Notes under the pieces: model-generated
The model's database searches: none
The model's input: only the letters and a program-made list of their open reading frames with translations
What the model was told of the DNA's origin: nothing
Program-made: the position numbers and the translations under genes
Assembly (NCBI RefSeq): GCF_025947345.1
Contig: NZ_CP110011.1
Span: 4,154,001 to 4,218,000, forward strand
DNA from: Flavobacterium sp. N502536
GTDB lineage: Bacteria; Bacteroidota; Bacteroidia; Flavobacteriales; Flavobacteriaceae
DNA: 64,000 nt
Direction of reading: 5' to 3'
Shown here: piece after piece, positions 24,610 through 34,132 of the stretch
How the letters are laid out: every line of letters starts with the position of its first letter
How positions within the stretch are numbered: the stretch's first letter is position 1

Positions 24610-26517
24610 CTAGATCTTACCTTTTGTAATCTCTTCTACAATTTCAGGGTTCAATAGCGTTGACGTATCTCCAAAATTAGAAAGATCGCCTTCAGCTATT
24701 TTACGTAAAATTCTACGCATAATTTTTCCGGAACGTGTTTTTGGTAAACCGGAAACGAACTGAATTTTATCAAGTTTTGCAATTGGTCCGATGTGATCAG
24801 AAATATACTGATTGATCTCTTTACTAAGATTCGATCTGTCTCTAACTTCTCCTGTCTCCTTCAGAATTACAAAACCATATAGTGCATTTCCTTTGATATC
24901 GTGTGGGAATCCAACAATAGCAGATTCGGCTACAGCAGGATGCTCGTTGATCGCGTCTTCAATAGGAGCTGTTCCTAAATTATGACCGGATACAATCACA
25001 ACATCATCTACTCTACCGGTGATTCGGTAGTAACCTACTTCGTCTCTTAAAGCACCGTCTCCTGTGAAATATTTTCCTGGGAAAGCAGAGAAATAAGTGT
25101 CTTTGTAACGTTGGTGATCTCCCCAAATGGTTCTGGCGATTCCAGGCCATGGAAATTTGATACACAAACTACCAACAACCTGATTTCCTTCGATTTCATT
25201 GCGTTTTTCGTCCATCAATACAGGCTGAATTCCAGGTAATGGCAAGGTTGCGTAGGTTGGTTTTGTTGGCGTTACAAATGCAATTGGCGAAATCATAATT
25301 CCACCCGTTTCCGTTTGCCACCAGGTATCGACCACCGGACATCTTTTGTCTCCAACGTGATCGTTGAACCAGTGCCAGGCTTCTTCGTTGATTGGTTCTC
25401 CAACGGATCCAATTACTTTAAGTGATTTTAGAGGATATTTTTGGATATAATCTAAACTTTCTTTGGCAAGCGAACGAATTGCTGTTGGTGCGGTATAAAA
25501 TTGTGTGATTTTATGTTTTTCGATAATGTCCCAAAAACGACTGAAATCAGGATAAGATGGAACTCCTTCAAAAATTACGGTAGTTCCTCCATTTAATAAA
25601 GGTCCGTATAAAATATAAGAGTGTCCCGTAATCCATCCAATGTCAGCGGTACACCAGAAAATATCATTTTCTTCGTGATTGAAAACATTTTTGAAGGTAT
25701 AGGCAGTATAAACCATATATCCGGCTGTGGTATGTACCATACCTTTTGGTTTACCTGTTGAACCAGAAGTGTACAGAATAAATAACGGATCCTCAGCGTC
25801 CATTATTTCAGCTACACTATTGTCCATTGCGCTATTCAATAAAGGTTGTAACCATTCGTCACGACCTTCTTTCATTTTAATTTGAGTATTGGTTCTTTTT
25901 ACGACCAAAACTTTAGTAACTGACGGACAGGTATCTAATGCCTCATCAACAATACCTTTAAGGTCGATGGTTTTATTACCTCTATATCCTCCATCAGCTG
26001 TAATAACCATTTTACATTCGCAATCATTTATTCTGGCAGATACAGCTGAAGCTGAAAATCCTGCAAAAACAACTGAGTGAATGGCTCCAATTCTGGCGCA
26101 GGCCAATACTGCCACAGCCAGTTCAGGAATCATTGGTAAGTAAATACAAACTCTGTCTCCTTTACGAACACCCTGCTCACGCAAAACATTCGCCATTTTT
26201 GAAACTCTTTCGTATAGTTCATTATACGTTATATGTAAGGCACTTTCAGACGGATCGTTCGGTTCAAAAATGATAGCCGTTTTTTCTCCTCTTTTGCTTA
26301 AATGCCTGTCAATGCAATTTTTGGTAATGTTAACTTTTGCCTCCGTAAACCACTTTACTTCTGCATCCCCCATATTAAAGTCAACTACTTTTTCCCATTG
26401 TTGGTACCAGGTAAAATTTTCCTCAGCTATCTTTCCCCAAAATTTCCTGGGTTCCCTTATTGACTTATTGTAATGTTTAAAATATTGTTCTAAATTTTCA
26501 ATTTTATAATAACTCAT
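24610..26517 (-). CDS. acs: Acetyl-CoA synthetase
   Basis: 635 residues from the ATG at 26517; the frame is open to 26604, but those 29 residues are AT-derived and unlike the family, whereas MSYYKIENLEQYFKHYNKSIREP is a normal start. It has the AMP-binding core YTSGSTGKPKG, the WWQTETGG segment, and the C-terminal SGKIMRRILRKIA with the conserved Lys that can be acetylated. It converts acetate, ATP and CoA to acetyl-CoA in the cytoplasm. It faces the DUF294/exonuclease operon across about 1.4 kb; acs is often linked to such genes. Confidence 0.95.
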   Translation of the reverse strand: MSYYKIENLEQYFKHYNKSIREPRKFWGKIAEENFTWYQQWEKVVDFNMGDAEVKWFTEAKVNITKNCIDRHLSKRGEKTAIIFEPNDPSESALHITYNELYERVSKMANVLREQGVRKGDRVCIYLPMIPELAVAVLACARIGAIHSVVFAGFSASAVSARINDCECKMVITADGGYRGNKTIDLKGIVDEALDTCPSVTKVLVVKRTNTQIKMKEGRDEWLQPLLNSAMDNSVAEIMDAEDPLFILYTSGSTGKPKGMVHTTAGYMVYTAYTFKNVFNHEENDIFWCTADIGWITGHSYILYGPLLNGGTTVIFEGVPSYPDFSRFWDIIEKHKITQFYTAPTAIRSLAKESLDYIQKYPLKSLKVIGSVGEPINEEAWHWFNDHVGDKRCPVVDTWWQTETGGIMISPIAFVTPTKPTYATLPLPGIQPVLMDEKRNEIEGNQVVGSLCIKFPWPGIARTIWGDHQRYKDTYFSAFPGKYFTGDGALRDEVGYYRITGRVDDVVIVSGHNLGTAPIEDAINEHPAVAESAIVGFPHDIKGNALYGFVILKETGEVRDRSNLSKEINQYISDHIGPIAKLDKIQFVSGLPKTRSGKIMRRILRKIAEGDLSNFGDTSTLLNPEIVEEITKGKI

Positions 26518-27021
26518 ACGTTTTTGGAATTTTTTTATAAATGTATTAAATATCAGTCTATTCTTAAAATTATTTAATTCATAAATAATAGCAAAAAAAA
26601 ACACATATAGAAAAAAATATCGCGTTTTAATGGCTATAATTTAAAAAATAGCTTTTTGAAGAAAAAAAGCATATTTGCGAAAAAGGCACGATAAATGAAT
26701 ACCATGCCTTTTCAATTTTAACAATTTCAATAACAATTAATTTTGTAATTCTGTACCAAAGTACACTGTCATATTTTGAAAATAGTAGCAGCTTTATTAA
26801 TTAAAATGAAACTTTCAACAGGTATATTTAGTGCTAAATATACTCCCCTTCATTAGGGATTAGCTTCACTTAACTTACATGTGCTTACTCACAGAAGTTA
26901 AGTGAACGCAATTTGCATCTATATCCATTTTTCTTAATAAGTGCTTACTAATTCAAAATATTACATAGAACAGAGATACAGTGCAGATTCCACAAGCGAA
27001 TATGTGGTAATTCCCAATTTA
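26518..27021. other. 504-base spacer between ilvC and acs with two palindromes
   Basis: This AT-rich region is downstream of ilvC and upstream of acs on the minus strand. It holds GTATATTTAG (26822-26831) paired with CTAAATATAC (26834-26843), and TTCACTTAACTT (26865-26876) paired perfectly with AAGTTAAGTGAA (26895-26906) over an 18-base loop. The word GTGCTTACT occurs at 26881-26889 and again at 26941-26949. No protein-coding frame is convincing. Confidence 0.55.
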
Positions 27022-28491
27022 TTATCCAATTTTTTTCATTGCCGTCATTGACTCTCTCAACCATGCCCCTACTTCTTCGATAGGATGTTGACGAACTTCT
27101 TTGTTTACAGCAATTAAGGTCGCATTGTCTACTCCATTTGTGGTAGAGAATGGTTTTCCTATTACATTTGTTTCAACAGTTTTCATGAACTCGGTCAATA
27201 ACGGTTTGCAGGCATGATCAAATAAATAACAACCGTATTCTGCTGTGTCTGAAATCACGCGGTTCATTTCAAATAATTTTTTTCTTGCTATAGTGTTGGC
27301 AATTAAAGGTAATTCGTGTAATGATTCGTAATAAGCTGATTCTTCGATGATTCCTGCCTCTGTCATGGTTTCGAAAGCTAGTTCAACACCGGCTTTTACC
27401 ATAGCGATCATCAAAACTCCGTTGTCAAAGTACTCCTGCTCTGAAATTGGCGCTTCCTGAGGAGCTGTTTTCTCAAAGTTAGTTTCACCAGTTGCAGCTC
27501 TCCATTTCAATAAGTTAACATCATCATTCGCCCAGTCGATCATCATGGTTCTGGAGAATTCACCCGAGATAATATCATCCTGGTGTTTCTGGAACAATGG
27601 TCTCATGATATCTTTTAATTCTTCAGCAATTTCGTAAGCTTCAATTTTTGCAGGATTCGAAAGACGGTCCATCATATTGGTGATACCACCATGTTTCAAA
27701 GCTTCTGTGATGGTTTCCCATCCGTATTGAATTAATTTTGAAGCATATGCTTTATCGATTCCTTTCTCCACCATTTTATCAAAACATAAAATAGAACCGG
27801 TTTGCAATAATCCGCAAAGGATGGTTTGCTCTCCCATTAGATCTGATTTTACTTCAGCAACAAATGACGATTTTAATACTCCTGCTTTATGACCTCCAGT
27901 GGCTACAGCGTAAGCTTTTGCCTGATCTAGACCAAAACCGTTTGGGTCATTCTCCGGGTGAACAGCGATAAGTGTTGGTACACCAAATCCTCTTTTGTAT
28001 TCTTCACGAACCTCAGAACCCGGGCATTTTGGAGCGCACATAATTACAGTGATGTCTTTACGAATCTGCATTCCTTCTTCAACAATATTGAATCCGTGAG
28101 AATACGATAAAGTTGATCCGTTTTTCATTAAAGGCATAATGGCAGTAACTACAGCAGTGTGTTGTTTGTCTGGTGTTAAATTACAAACTAAGTCAGCAGT
28201 TGGAATTAATTCTTCATAAGTACCTACTTTAAATCCGTTTTCAGTAGCATTTTTATAAGATGCTCTTTTTTCAGCAATTGCATCTGCGCGCAATGCATAT
28301 GAAATGTCTAAACCAGAATCTCTCATGTTTAAACCCTGATTCAAACCTTGTGCACCACAGCCCACAATGACAACTTTTTTTCCTGCTAATGCCGAAATTC
28401 CGTCTGCAAATTCTGATTGCTCCATAAATTCGCAAACTCCTAATTGTTCTAATTGTAATCTAAGTGGTAATGTGTTGAAATAATTTGCCAT
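27022..28491 (-). CDS. ilvC: Ketol-acid reductoisomerase, long form
   Basis: 489 residues, the length of the class II (E. coli-type) enzyme with a duplicated C-terminal knotted domain. The NADPH-binding motif is [20 protein letters not shown] near residue 36, and [10 protein letters not shown] and the acidic metal ligands near [11 protein letters not shown] (about 217) are present. It carries out the isomerisation and NADPH reduction of acetolactate and acetohydroxybutyrate, the second step of valine and isoleucine synthesis. It is the last gene of the ilvDBNC cluster, under attenuator control from 32759. Confidence 0.95.
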   Translation of the reverse strand: MANYFNTLPLRLQLEQLGVCEFMEQSEFADGISALAGKKVVIVGCGAQGLNQGLNMRDSGLDISYALRADAIAEKRASYKNATENGFKVGTYEELIPTADLVCNLTPDKQHTAVVTAIMPLMKNGSTLSYSHGFNIVEEGMQIRKDITVIMCAPKCPGSEVREEYKRGFGVPTLIAVHPENDPNGFGLDQAKAYAVATGGHKAGVLKSSFVAEVKSDLMGEQTILCGLLQTGSILCFDKMVEKGIDKAYASKLIQYGWETITEALKHGGITNMMDRLSNPAKIEAYEIAEELKDIMRPLFQKHQDDIISGEFSRTMMIDWANDDVNLLKWRAATGETNFEKTAPQEAPISEQEYFDNGVLMIAMVKAGVELAFETMTEAGIIEESAYYESLHELPLIANTIARKKLFEMNRVISDTAEYGCYLFDHACKPLLTEFMKTVETNVIGKPFSTTNGVDNATLIAVNKEVRQHPIEEVGAWLRESMTAMKKIG

Positions 28492-28552
28492 TTTTTTTAA
28501 AAATATTTAATGAATGTTGTAATTTAATAATTGGTTAATAGATCAGATAATA

Positions 28553-29074
28553 CTATTTGAATGTTTCTAATAGTGTTGAAATTTCCATTTTTTCTTTTGA
28601 GACCGATATTCTGCCGGAACGTACAAACTGCATAATGCCGTAAGGTTTGAATTTTGCGTACAATTCTTCAATTTCAGAGCGTCTTCCCGATTTTGAAATC
28701 ACGAAGAAGTCACGGGATACCGTAACAATTGTAGCCTGACTGTCTTTGATGATGTTTTGAATTTGTTTTTCATCAAATAACAGACTTGAAGCAATTTTAA
28801 ACAAAGCATTTTCAAGATAAATGGTTTCTTCATCGGTATGATAAAACGCTTTTATAACTTCGATTTGTTTTTCAATTTGTCCTACGATATTTTGAACCCA
28901 CTTCTCTGTTGTTTCCACTACGATAATGAATCGCGAAACACTGTCAATTTCTGATTCAGAAACGTTTAGACTTAATATGTTGATGTGACGCTTTAAGAAT
29001 ATTCCGGATATCCTGTTTAACAGCCCCACATTATTTTCTGAGTATACCGATATGGTAAATGTTCTGTTTTCCAT
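28553..29074 (-). CDS. ilvN: Acetolactate synthase small (regulatory) subunit
   Basis: 173 residues. The ACT domain at the N-terminus is clear (TISVYSENNVGLLNRISGIFLKRHINILSLNVS), followed by the C-terminal half typical of IlvN/IlvH. It gives valine feedback inhibition to the large subunit. It lies between ilvB and ilvC; the spacer to ilvB is an inverted GTTTCAGG repeat. Confidence 0.93.
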   Translation of the reverse strand: MENRTFTISVYSENNVGLLNRISGIFLKRHINILSLNVSESEIDSVSRFIIVVETTEKWVQNIVGQIEKQIEVIKAFYHTDEETIYLENALFKIASSLLFDEKQIQNIIKDSQATIVTVSRDFFVISKSGRRSEIEELYAKFKPYGIMQFVRSGRISVSKEKMEISTLLETFK

Positions 29075-29093
29075 TTGTTTTTTAGTTTATTTT

Positions 29094-29156
29094 GTTTCAG
29101 GTTTCATGTTACACGTTCTCAGGAGAACTTGAAACTTGAAACCTGAAACCTGAAAC
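29094..29156. repeat. GTTTCAGG palindrome in the ilvB-ilvN spacer
   Basis: The arms GTTTCAGGTTTCA (29094-29106) and TGAAACCTGAAAC (29144-29156) are perfect over 13 bases, with an inner GTTCTC/GAGAAC pair. Related elements are at 39898-39946 and 43157-43213, with half-copies at 15080-15096 and in the spacer 56855-56882. Confidence 0.8.
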
Positions 29157-29163
29157 TTTTTTT

Positions 29164-30852
29164 TTAGCTTAATCTAATTTCAGAAACACATGCTCCTGTT
29201 GGAATCATTGGGAATACGTTGTTTTCTTTTTCTACCATAACTTCCAGGAAGTAAGAATCTTTTGAAGCCAGCATTTCTGCAACGGCAGCGTCTAAATCTT
29301 CTCTTTGTGTTACTTTTTTAGATTTAATATGATACCCTTCAGCAATAGCAACAAAATTTGGATTGATCATTTTTGTGGATGCATATCGGTTGTCAAAAAA
29401 CAATTCCTGCCACTGACGTACCATTCCTAAAAATTCATTGTTTAAGATGACAATCTTTACGGGCACCTTAGTCTGAAAAATTGTTCCCAATTCCTGAATG
29501 TTCATTTGGAAACCGCCATCACCAATAATAGCCACTACTTCGCGATCTGGTTTTCCCATTTTAGCACCAATGGCCGCAGGTAAAGCAAATCCCATAGTTC
29601 CTAATCCTCCCGAAGTAATATTACTTTTGGTCGAATTAAATTTAGCATAACGACAGGCAAACATTTGGTGCTGTCCAACATCCGAAACGATAATAGCATC
29701 TCCTTTTGAGTGCTTGTTAATCATTTCTACGGTCTCCCCCATTGAGATTCCTTTATTATTGGTCGGGTTTAATTCTTCTTTAATGACAGTATCGTACTCG
29801 ATTTGCTGTAGTTCTTTAAATTCGTTGTGCCATGAATCATGTGTTTTTGCTTCGAGTAAAGGCAATAAAGCGGTTAATGACTCTTTTACATCTCCAAGAA
29901 CTGCGATTTCGGTTTTTACGTTTTTGTCAACTTCCGCAGGGTCAATTTCGAAGTGAATTACTTTTGCCTGTTTGGCATACGTATTTAGGTTTCCGGTAAC
30001 ACGGTCGTCAAAACGCATTCCAAGAGCGATTAAAACATCACATTCGTTTGTTAGTAAATTGGGTCCGTAGTTTCCGTGCATTCCTAACATTCCTACGTTT
30101 AAAGGGTGATCTGTTGGTAAAGCCGAAAGTCCTAAAATGGTCCAGGCAGCAGGGATTCCTGATTTTTCAAGTACAGCTTTAAATTCAGCTTCCGCCTGAC
30201 CTAGTATGATTCCTTGACCAAAAACGATAAATGGTTTTTTGGCGCTATTGATTAAAGCGGCAGCTTCGGCAACTTTGTCTAATTTCAATTTTGGAACCGG
30301 TGTATAACTTCTGATTCCGGTGCATTTTTCATAACTAAAATCAAGTTTGTCAAACTGTGCATTTTTAGTAATGTCGATCAGTACAGGTCCCGGACGTCCG
30401 GAACGTGCAATGTAGAATGCTTTTGCAATTACTTCAGGAATCTCTGAAGCTTCGGTAACCTGATAATTCCATTTGGTAACCGGAGTCGAAATTCCGATGA
30501 TATCGGTTTCCTGAAAAGCATCAGATCCTAACAAATGTTTCCCCACCTGGCCTGTAATACAAACCATTGGTGTCGAATCGATCTGCGCATCTGCGATCCC
30601 GGTAATCAAATTAGTGGCTCCCGGTCCTGAGGTTGCGATGGCTACCCCTACTTTTCCTGTCGCTCTGGCATATCCCTGAGCGGCATGTGTAGCACCTTGT
30701 TCATGGCGTACCAAAACGTGGTGCAGTTGATCCTGAAATTTATATAATTCATCGTAAACTGGCATGATTGCTCCTCCCGGATAACCATATAGCAAGTCTA
30801 CTCCTTCTTCTAACAAACATCTTATAACGGCTTCAGCCCCTGATATTTTCAT
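29164..30852 (-). CDS. ilvB: Acetolactate synthase large (catalytic) subunit
   Basis: 562 residues from the ATG at 30852; an upstream in-frame ATG at 30882 would add ten residues that do not match the family, while MKISGAEAVIRCLLEEGVD is a standard start. The essential Glu lies in VRHEQGATHAAQGYARATG (about residue 50), and the thiamine diphosphate motif is IGDGGFQMNIQELGTI plus ILNN (about 430-460). It condenses pyruvate with pyruvate or 2-oxobutyrate, the first common step of valine and isoleucine synthesis. Confidence 0.95.
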   Translation of the reverse strand: MKISGAEAVIRCLLEEGVDLLYGYPGGAIMPVYDELYKFQDQLHHVLVRHEQGATHAAQGYARATGKVGVAIATSGPGATNLITGIADAQIDSTPMVCITGQVGKHLLGSDAFQETDIIGISTPVTKWNYQVTEASEIPEVIAKAFYIARSGRPGPVLIDITKNAQFDKLDFSYEKCTGIRSYTPVPKLKLDKVAEAAALINSAKKPFIVFGQGIILGQAEAEFKAVLEKSGIPAAWTILGLSALPTDHPLNVGMLGMHGNYGPNLLTNECDVLIALGMRFDDRVTGNLNTYAKQAKVIHFEIDPAEVDKNVKTEIAVLGDVKESLTALLPLLEAKTHDSWHNEFKELQQIEYDTVIKEELNPTNNKGISMGETVEMINKHSKGDAIIVSDVGQHQMFACRYAKFNSTKSNITSGGLGTMGFALPAAIGAKMGKPDREVVAIIGDGGFQMNIQELGTIFQTKVPVKIVILNNEFLGMVRQWQELFFDNRYASTKMINPNFVAIAEGYHIKSKKVTQREDLDAAVAEMLASKDSYFLEVMVEKENNVFPMIPTGACVSEIRLS

Positions 30853-31001
30853 AGTATCTTTTTTTTCAAAAATCAATTTCAAGTTTCAATTTTAAAAATC
30901 CATGGCAAGTATCAAATCACAGTTGATCTGTTTCTACTTTTTGTTGCTTTTGATTTTTAGTATTGTCATTGCTATTGTAATTGAGATTGTTATTTTTTAA
31001 T

Positions 31002-32675
31002 TTATTTATCGGTAACGCAACCTGTCGAAGCGCTTGAGACTGATCTGGCGTACTTTAGCAAAACTCCTTTGTTTACTTTTAAAGGAGGCTGAATCCAACT
31101 CTCTTTACGAGTGGCAAATTCTTCGTCAGATATTTTGAGGTTGATTGTATTTTTTACGGCATCAATAGCGATTAAATCACCATCTTTTACCAGTGCAATA
31201 CCTCCACCATCATAAGCCTCTGGTGTAATGTGTCCTACCACAAAGCCATGTGAACCTCCAGAGAACCTGCCGTCAGTAATAAGAGCACAGCTGCTTCCTA
31301 ATCCGGCTCCAATAATGGCCGATGTTGGTTTTAGCATCTCAGGCATCCCCGGACCACCTTTTGGTCCACAATACCTAATGACGACTACATTACCGGGTTT
31401 TATTTTTCCGGCTTCAAGACCAGGAATTACCTCAAACTCACCTTCAAAAACTACAGCCGGACCTTCAAAATATTCTCCTTCTTTTCCGCTGATTTTGGCT
31501 ACAGCACCTTCAGAAGCAAGGTTTCCGTATAATACCTGAATGTTTCCGGTTGGTTTTAAAGCTTTTTGTATTTCATGAATTACTTGTTGTCCATCTTGTA
31601 AATCGGGTGTGGAAGCTAAGTTTTCAGCAACTGTTTTTCCGGTTACGGTTAAACAATCTCCATGAATAAGTCCAACTTTCAGTAAATATTTCATAACCGA
31701 AGGAATACCTCCTGCTTCATGAATATCTTCCATCATATATTTACCGCTTGGTTTCATGTCCGCAAGTACAGGAGTTCTGTCGTTAATGGCCTGAAAATCG
31801 TCTAGTGTAATTTCAATATCCACGGCATGTGCCATCGCAATTAAATGCATCACGGCATTTGTTGAACCTCCTAAAACGGCAACAATTGTAATGGCATTTT
31901 CAAAAGCCTTACGAGTCATAATGTCTCTCGGCTTAATATCTTTTTCCAATAATGTTTTAATGGCTTTACCTGCCGCAAGACATTCATCTCTTTTTTCCTG
32001 ACTCAAAGCCGGATTTGAAGAACTGTAAGGCAAACTCATTCCTAAGGCTTCGATTGCCGAAGACATGGTATTGGCTGTATACATACCGCCGCAGGCACCA
32101 GCACCCGGGCAGGCATTTTGAATAACTCCTTTAAAATCTTCGGGAGTAATTTCATTTTTTACTTTTTTTCCTAAGGCTTCAAAAGCCGAAACAATATTGA
32201 GAGATTCTCCTTTCCATTTTCCGGAGTGGATTGATCCTCCGTACACCATAAGTGACGGGCGGTTTAATCTTCCCATTGCGATTAACGCTCCGGGCATATT
32301 TTTGTCACAACCGGGAATTGCGATGATACTATCGTACCATTGTGCTCCGGCAACGGTTTCGATAGAATCAGCAATTACATCACGGGAAACCAATGAGTAA
32401 CGCATTCCTTCAGTACCGTTTGAAATACCGTCACTAACACCAATGGTATTAAAAATAAGTCCGACCAGATCTGCATCCCAAACACCTTTTTTAACATCTT
32501 TTGCTAAATCATTCAGGTGCATGTTGCAGGTGTTACCATCGTAACCCATGCTCACAATACCCACCTGTGCTTTTTTCAAATCTTCTTCAGTTAAACCAAT
32601 ACCGTACAACATGGCTTGCGCCGCAGGTTGTGTTTGATCTTGAGTGATGGTTTTGCTGTACTTATTTAATTCCAT
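31002..32675 (-). CDS. ilvD: Dihydroxyacid dehydratase
   Basis: 557 residues. The conserved cysteine motifs that hold the iron-sulfur cluster are visible: CNMH (about 50), [13 protein letters not shown] (about 124) and [17 protein letters not shown] (about 190). The C-terminal half has [16 protein letters not shown] with the catalytic Ser. It dehydrates the dihydroxy acids to 2-oxoisovalerate and 2-oxo-3-methylvalerate. It is the first structural gene after the ilv leader peptide and attenuator, and is followed by ilvB, ilvN and ilvC. Confidence 0.95.
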   Translation of the reverse strand: MELNKYSKTITQDQTQPAAQAMLYGIGLTEEDLKKAQVGIVSMGYDGNTCNMHLNDLAKDVKKGVWDADLVGLIFNTIGVSDGISNGTEGMRYSLVSRDVIADSIETVAGAQWYDSIIAIPGCDKNMPGALIAMGRLNRPSLMVYGGSIHSGKWKGESLNIVSAFEALGKKVKNEITPEDFKGVIQNACPGAGACGGMYTANTMSSAIEALGMSLPYSSSNPALSQEKRDECLAAGKAIKTLLEKDIKPRDIMTRKAFENAITIVAVLGGSTNAVMHLIAMAHAVDIEITLDDFQAINDRTPVLADMKPSGKYMMEDIHEAGGIPSVMKYLLKVGLIHGDCLTVTGKTVAENLASTPDLQDGQQVIHEIQKALKPTGNIQVLYGNLASEGAVAKISGKEGEYFEGPAVVFEGEFEVIPGLEAGKIKPGNVVVIRYCGPKGGPGMPEMLKPTSAIIGAGLGSSCALITDGRFSGGSHGFVVGHITPEAYDGGGIALVKDGDLIAIDAVKNTINLKISDEEFATRKESWIQPPLKVNKGVLLKYARSVSSASTGCVTDK

Positions 32676-32704
32676 TATTGTGTTATTTGTTTTAATTTTT
32701 GTTC

Positions 32705-32735
32705 AAAAAAAAACCTTCCAGTATTTGGAAGGTTT
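32705..32735 (-). terminator. ilv attenuator terminator
   Basis: On the minus strand AAACCTTCCA and TGGAAGGTTT pair perfectly over 10 bases with a 5-base loop, followed by a run of U. The hairpin lies between the ilv leader peptide stop and the ilvD start, the expected place for a transcription attenuator. Confidence 0.85.
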
Positions 32736-32758
32736 GTAATATAGTTTTTCAATTATAT

Positions 32759-32833
32759 TTATACCATTCCCCGTGCAGATGTGATAATCACATTTACAGT
32801 AATGACAGAAATAATAATAATTGAGTTTTGCAC
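32759..32833 (-). CDS. ilv leader peptide, Ile/Val/Thr-rich
   Basis: A 24-codon frame from GTG at 32833 to TAA reads MQNSIIIISVITVNVIITSA, then RGMV. It has seven Ile codons (four in a row), four internal Val and two Thr, the amino acids the operon affects. It starts after an A-rich stretch, lies between a TACTTTTG box and a terminator hairpin, and precedes ilvD. Attenuation by ribosome stalling on scarce Ile or Val is inferred; an antiterminator pairing was not worked out. The GTG start is inferred from context. Confidence 0.82.
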   Translation of the reverse strand: MQNSIIIISVITVNVIITSARGMV

Positions 32834-32853
32834 TTTCTTTTTTTTTAGTTTGA

Positions 32854-32861
32854 CAAAAGTA
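32854..32861 (-). promoter_or_regulatory. -7 box of the ilv leader
   Basis: The minus strand reads TACTTTTG, an exact TAnnTTTG match about 21 bases upstream of the leader start. A TTTG at 32886-32889 is 24 bases away, longer than usual, so the -33 box is left unassigned. Confidence 0.6.
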
Positions 32862-32943
32862 TGAAAACTTAAAGGACTAAAAAAACAAAATCTCAACATT
32901 TTACATACTTCTTGTTATTTATTCTAGTTTTTAACAGAAAACC

Positions 32944-34062
32944 TTAAACAATTGTCGATTGTCCGATATGAACGTTGTCATTATTAAAATATAGTAAATC
33001 GTCTTTGCTGAAGATAAAATTAGAAACAAACTCCCCTACTTCGTTTGTACCGAACTTTGAATCTGGTTTTAAATCAACCGTAACGACTTTAAATTCGATG
33101 GCTTTTTCAACGGCTTTATATATCATATTGGCTTCTTTAAACAGACCAAAATGTTCCAGCAACATGGCTGCTGATAAAATTGACGCAATCGGATTGGCAA
33201 TATTTTTTCCTTTTGCCAGAGGATAGGAACCGTGAATAGGTTCAAAAAGGGCATTTTTTTCTCCTAAAGAGGCAGAGGCCAATAAACCGATAGATCCTGT
33301 TATGACGCTCGCTTCATCAGAAAGAATATCTCCAAAAAGGTTTTCCGTCAAAATCACGTCAAATTGCTTTGGATTTAAAATCAACTGCATGGCTGCATTA
33401 TCGACAAACAAAAAGTCTAAAGCTACATCGGGATAATTTTGACCTACTTTTTGAACCACTTTTCTCCATAATCTGGAAGTTTCCAAAACGTTGGCTTTGT
33501 CTACCATGGTTAGTTTCTTGCGTCGGTTTTGTGCCGATTTGAAAGCTAAATGTGCTATTCGGGTAATTTCTTCTTCTGAATATTCACATAAGTCTGAAGC
33601 GTGTGTTCCTTCTTCGTTTAGAGTTTTTGCTCCAAAATAAGCTCCTCCTGTTAATTCTCTGAAAATAGTAAAATCAGCACCGTCGATAATTTCTCTTTTT
33701 AAGGGAGAAGCATCGATGAGAGATTTATAAGGTTTTATAGGTCGAATGTTGGCAAACAAACCCAATTCTTTACGCAGTTTTAATAATCCCTGCTCCGGAC
33801 GAACCTTTGCCGACGGATTATTATCATATTTAGGATCTCCAATGGCTCCAAACAATACAGCATCTGTGTTTAAACAAAGGTTTAAAGTCTGTTCTGGCAG
33901 TGGATTTCCTGTTTTGTCGATGGCAATTGCTCCCATGAGCGCCTCTTCAAAAACAAATTCATGATTGTATACCTCACCAATAGCATATAAAGCTTTCTTG
34001 GCTTGTAAAATTACCTCTGGTCCAATTCCGTCTCCTGGTAAAACTGCTATTTTCAAATTCAT
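32944..34062 (-). CDS. leuB: 3-isopropylmalate dehydrogenase
   Basis: 372 residues of the isocitrate/isopropylmalate dehydrogenase family. The N-terminal VLPGDGIGPEV, the REL(T)GGAYFG loop (FRELTGGAYFG), and the metal/substrate site DILSDEASVITGSIGLLASASLG are present, with GSxxxxAGK-like EPIHGSYPLAKGKN further on. It oxidatively decarboxylates 3-isopropylmalate to 2-oxoisocaproate in leucine synthesis. It lies 70 bases downstream of leuA. leuC and leuD are not in this window. Confidence 0.94.
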   Translation of the reverse strand: MNLKIAVLPGDGIGPEVILQAKKALYAIGEVYNHEFVFEEALMGAIAIDKTGNPLPEQTLNLCLNTDAVLFGAIGDPKYDNNPSAKVRPEQGLLKLRKELGLFANIRPIKPYKSLIDASPLKREIIDGADFTIFRELTGGAYFGAKTLNEEGTHASDLCEYSEEEITRIAHLAFKSAQNRRKKLTMVDKANVLETSRLWRKVVQKVGQNYPDVALDFLFVDNAAMQLILNPKQFDVILTENLFGDILSDEASVITGSIGLLASASLGEKNALFEPIHGSYPLAKGKNIANPIASILSAAMLLEHFGLFKEANMIYKAVEKAIEFKVVTVDLKPDSKFGTNEVGEFVSNFIFSKDDLLYFNNDNVHIGQSTIV

Positions 34063-34132
34063 AACGTCTCGTTCTTTATGTATTTAAATCCTTTTTTTTC
34101 TCTTTTTGTTCTATTCTCTTTATTCTATTGAA

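Noticed and set aside
26518..26604. N-terminal extension of Acs of 29 residues.
   Set aside because: The extra codons are AT-rich and unlike the family; the ATG at 26517 gives the standard start.
30853..30882. N-terminal extension of IlvB by ten residues.
   Set aside because: MKISGAEAV at 30852 is the family start; the upstream codons are A/T-derived.
30883..31001. A short minus-strand frame rich in Ile and Thr codons (ITISITIAMTILKIK) between ilvD and ilvB, like a second leader peptide.
   Set aside because: There is no good start codon before the Ile/Thr run (the only ATG is within it), no terminator follows, and the sequence looks like a low-complexity CAAT repeat.
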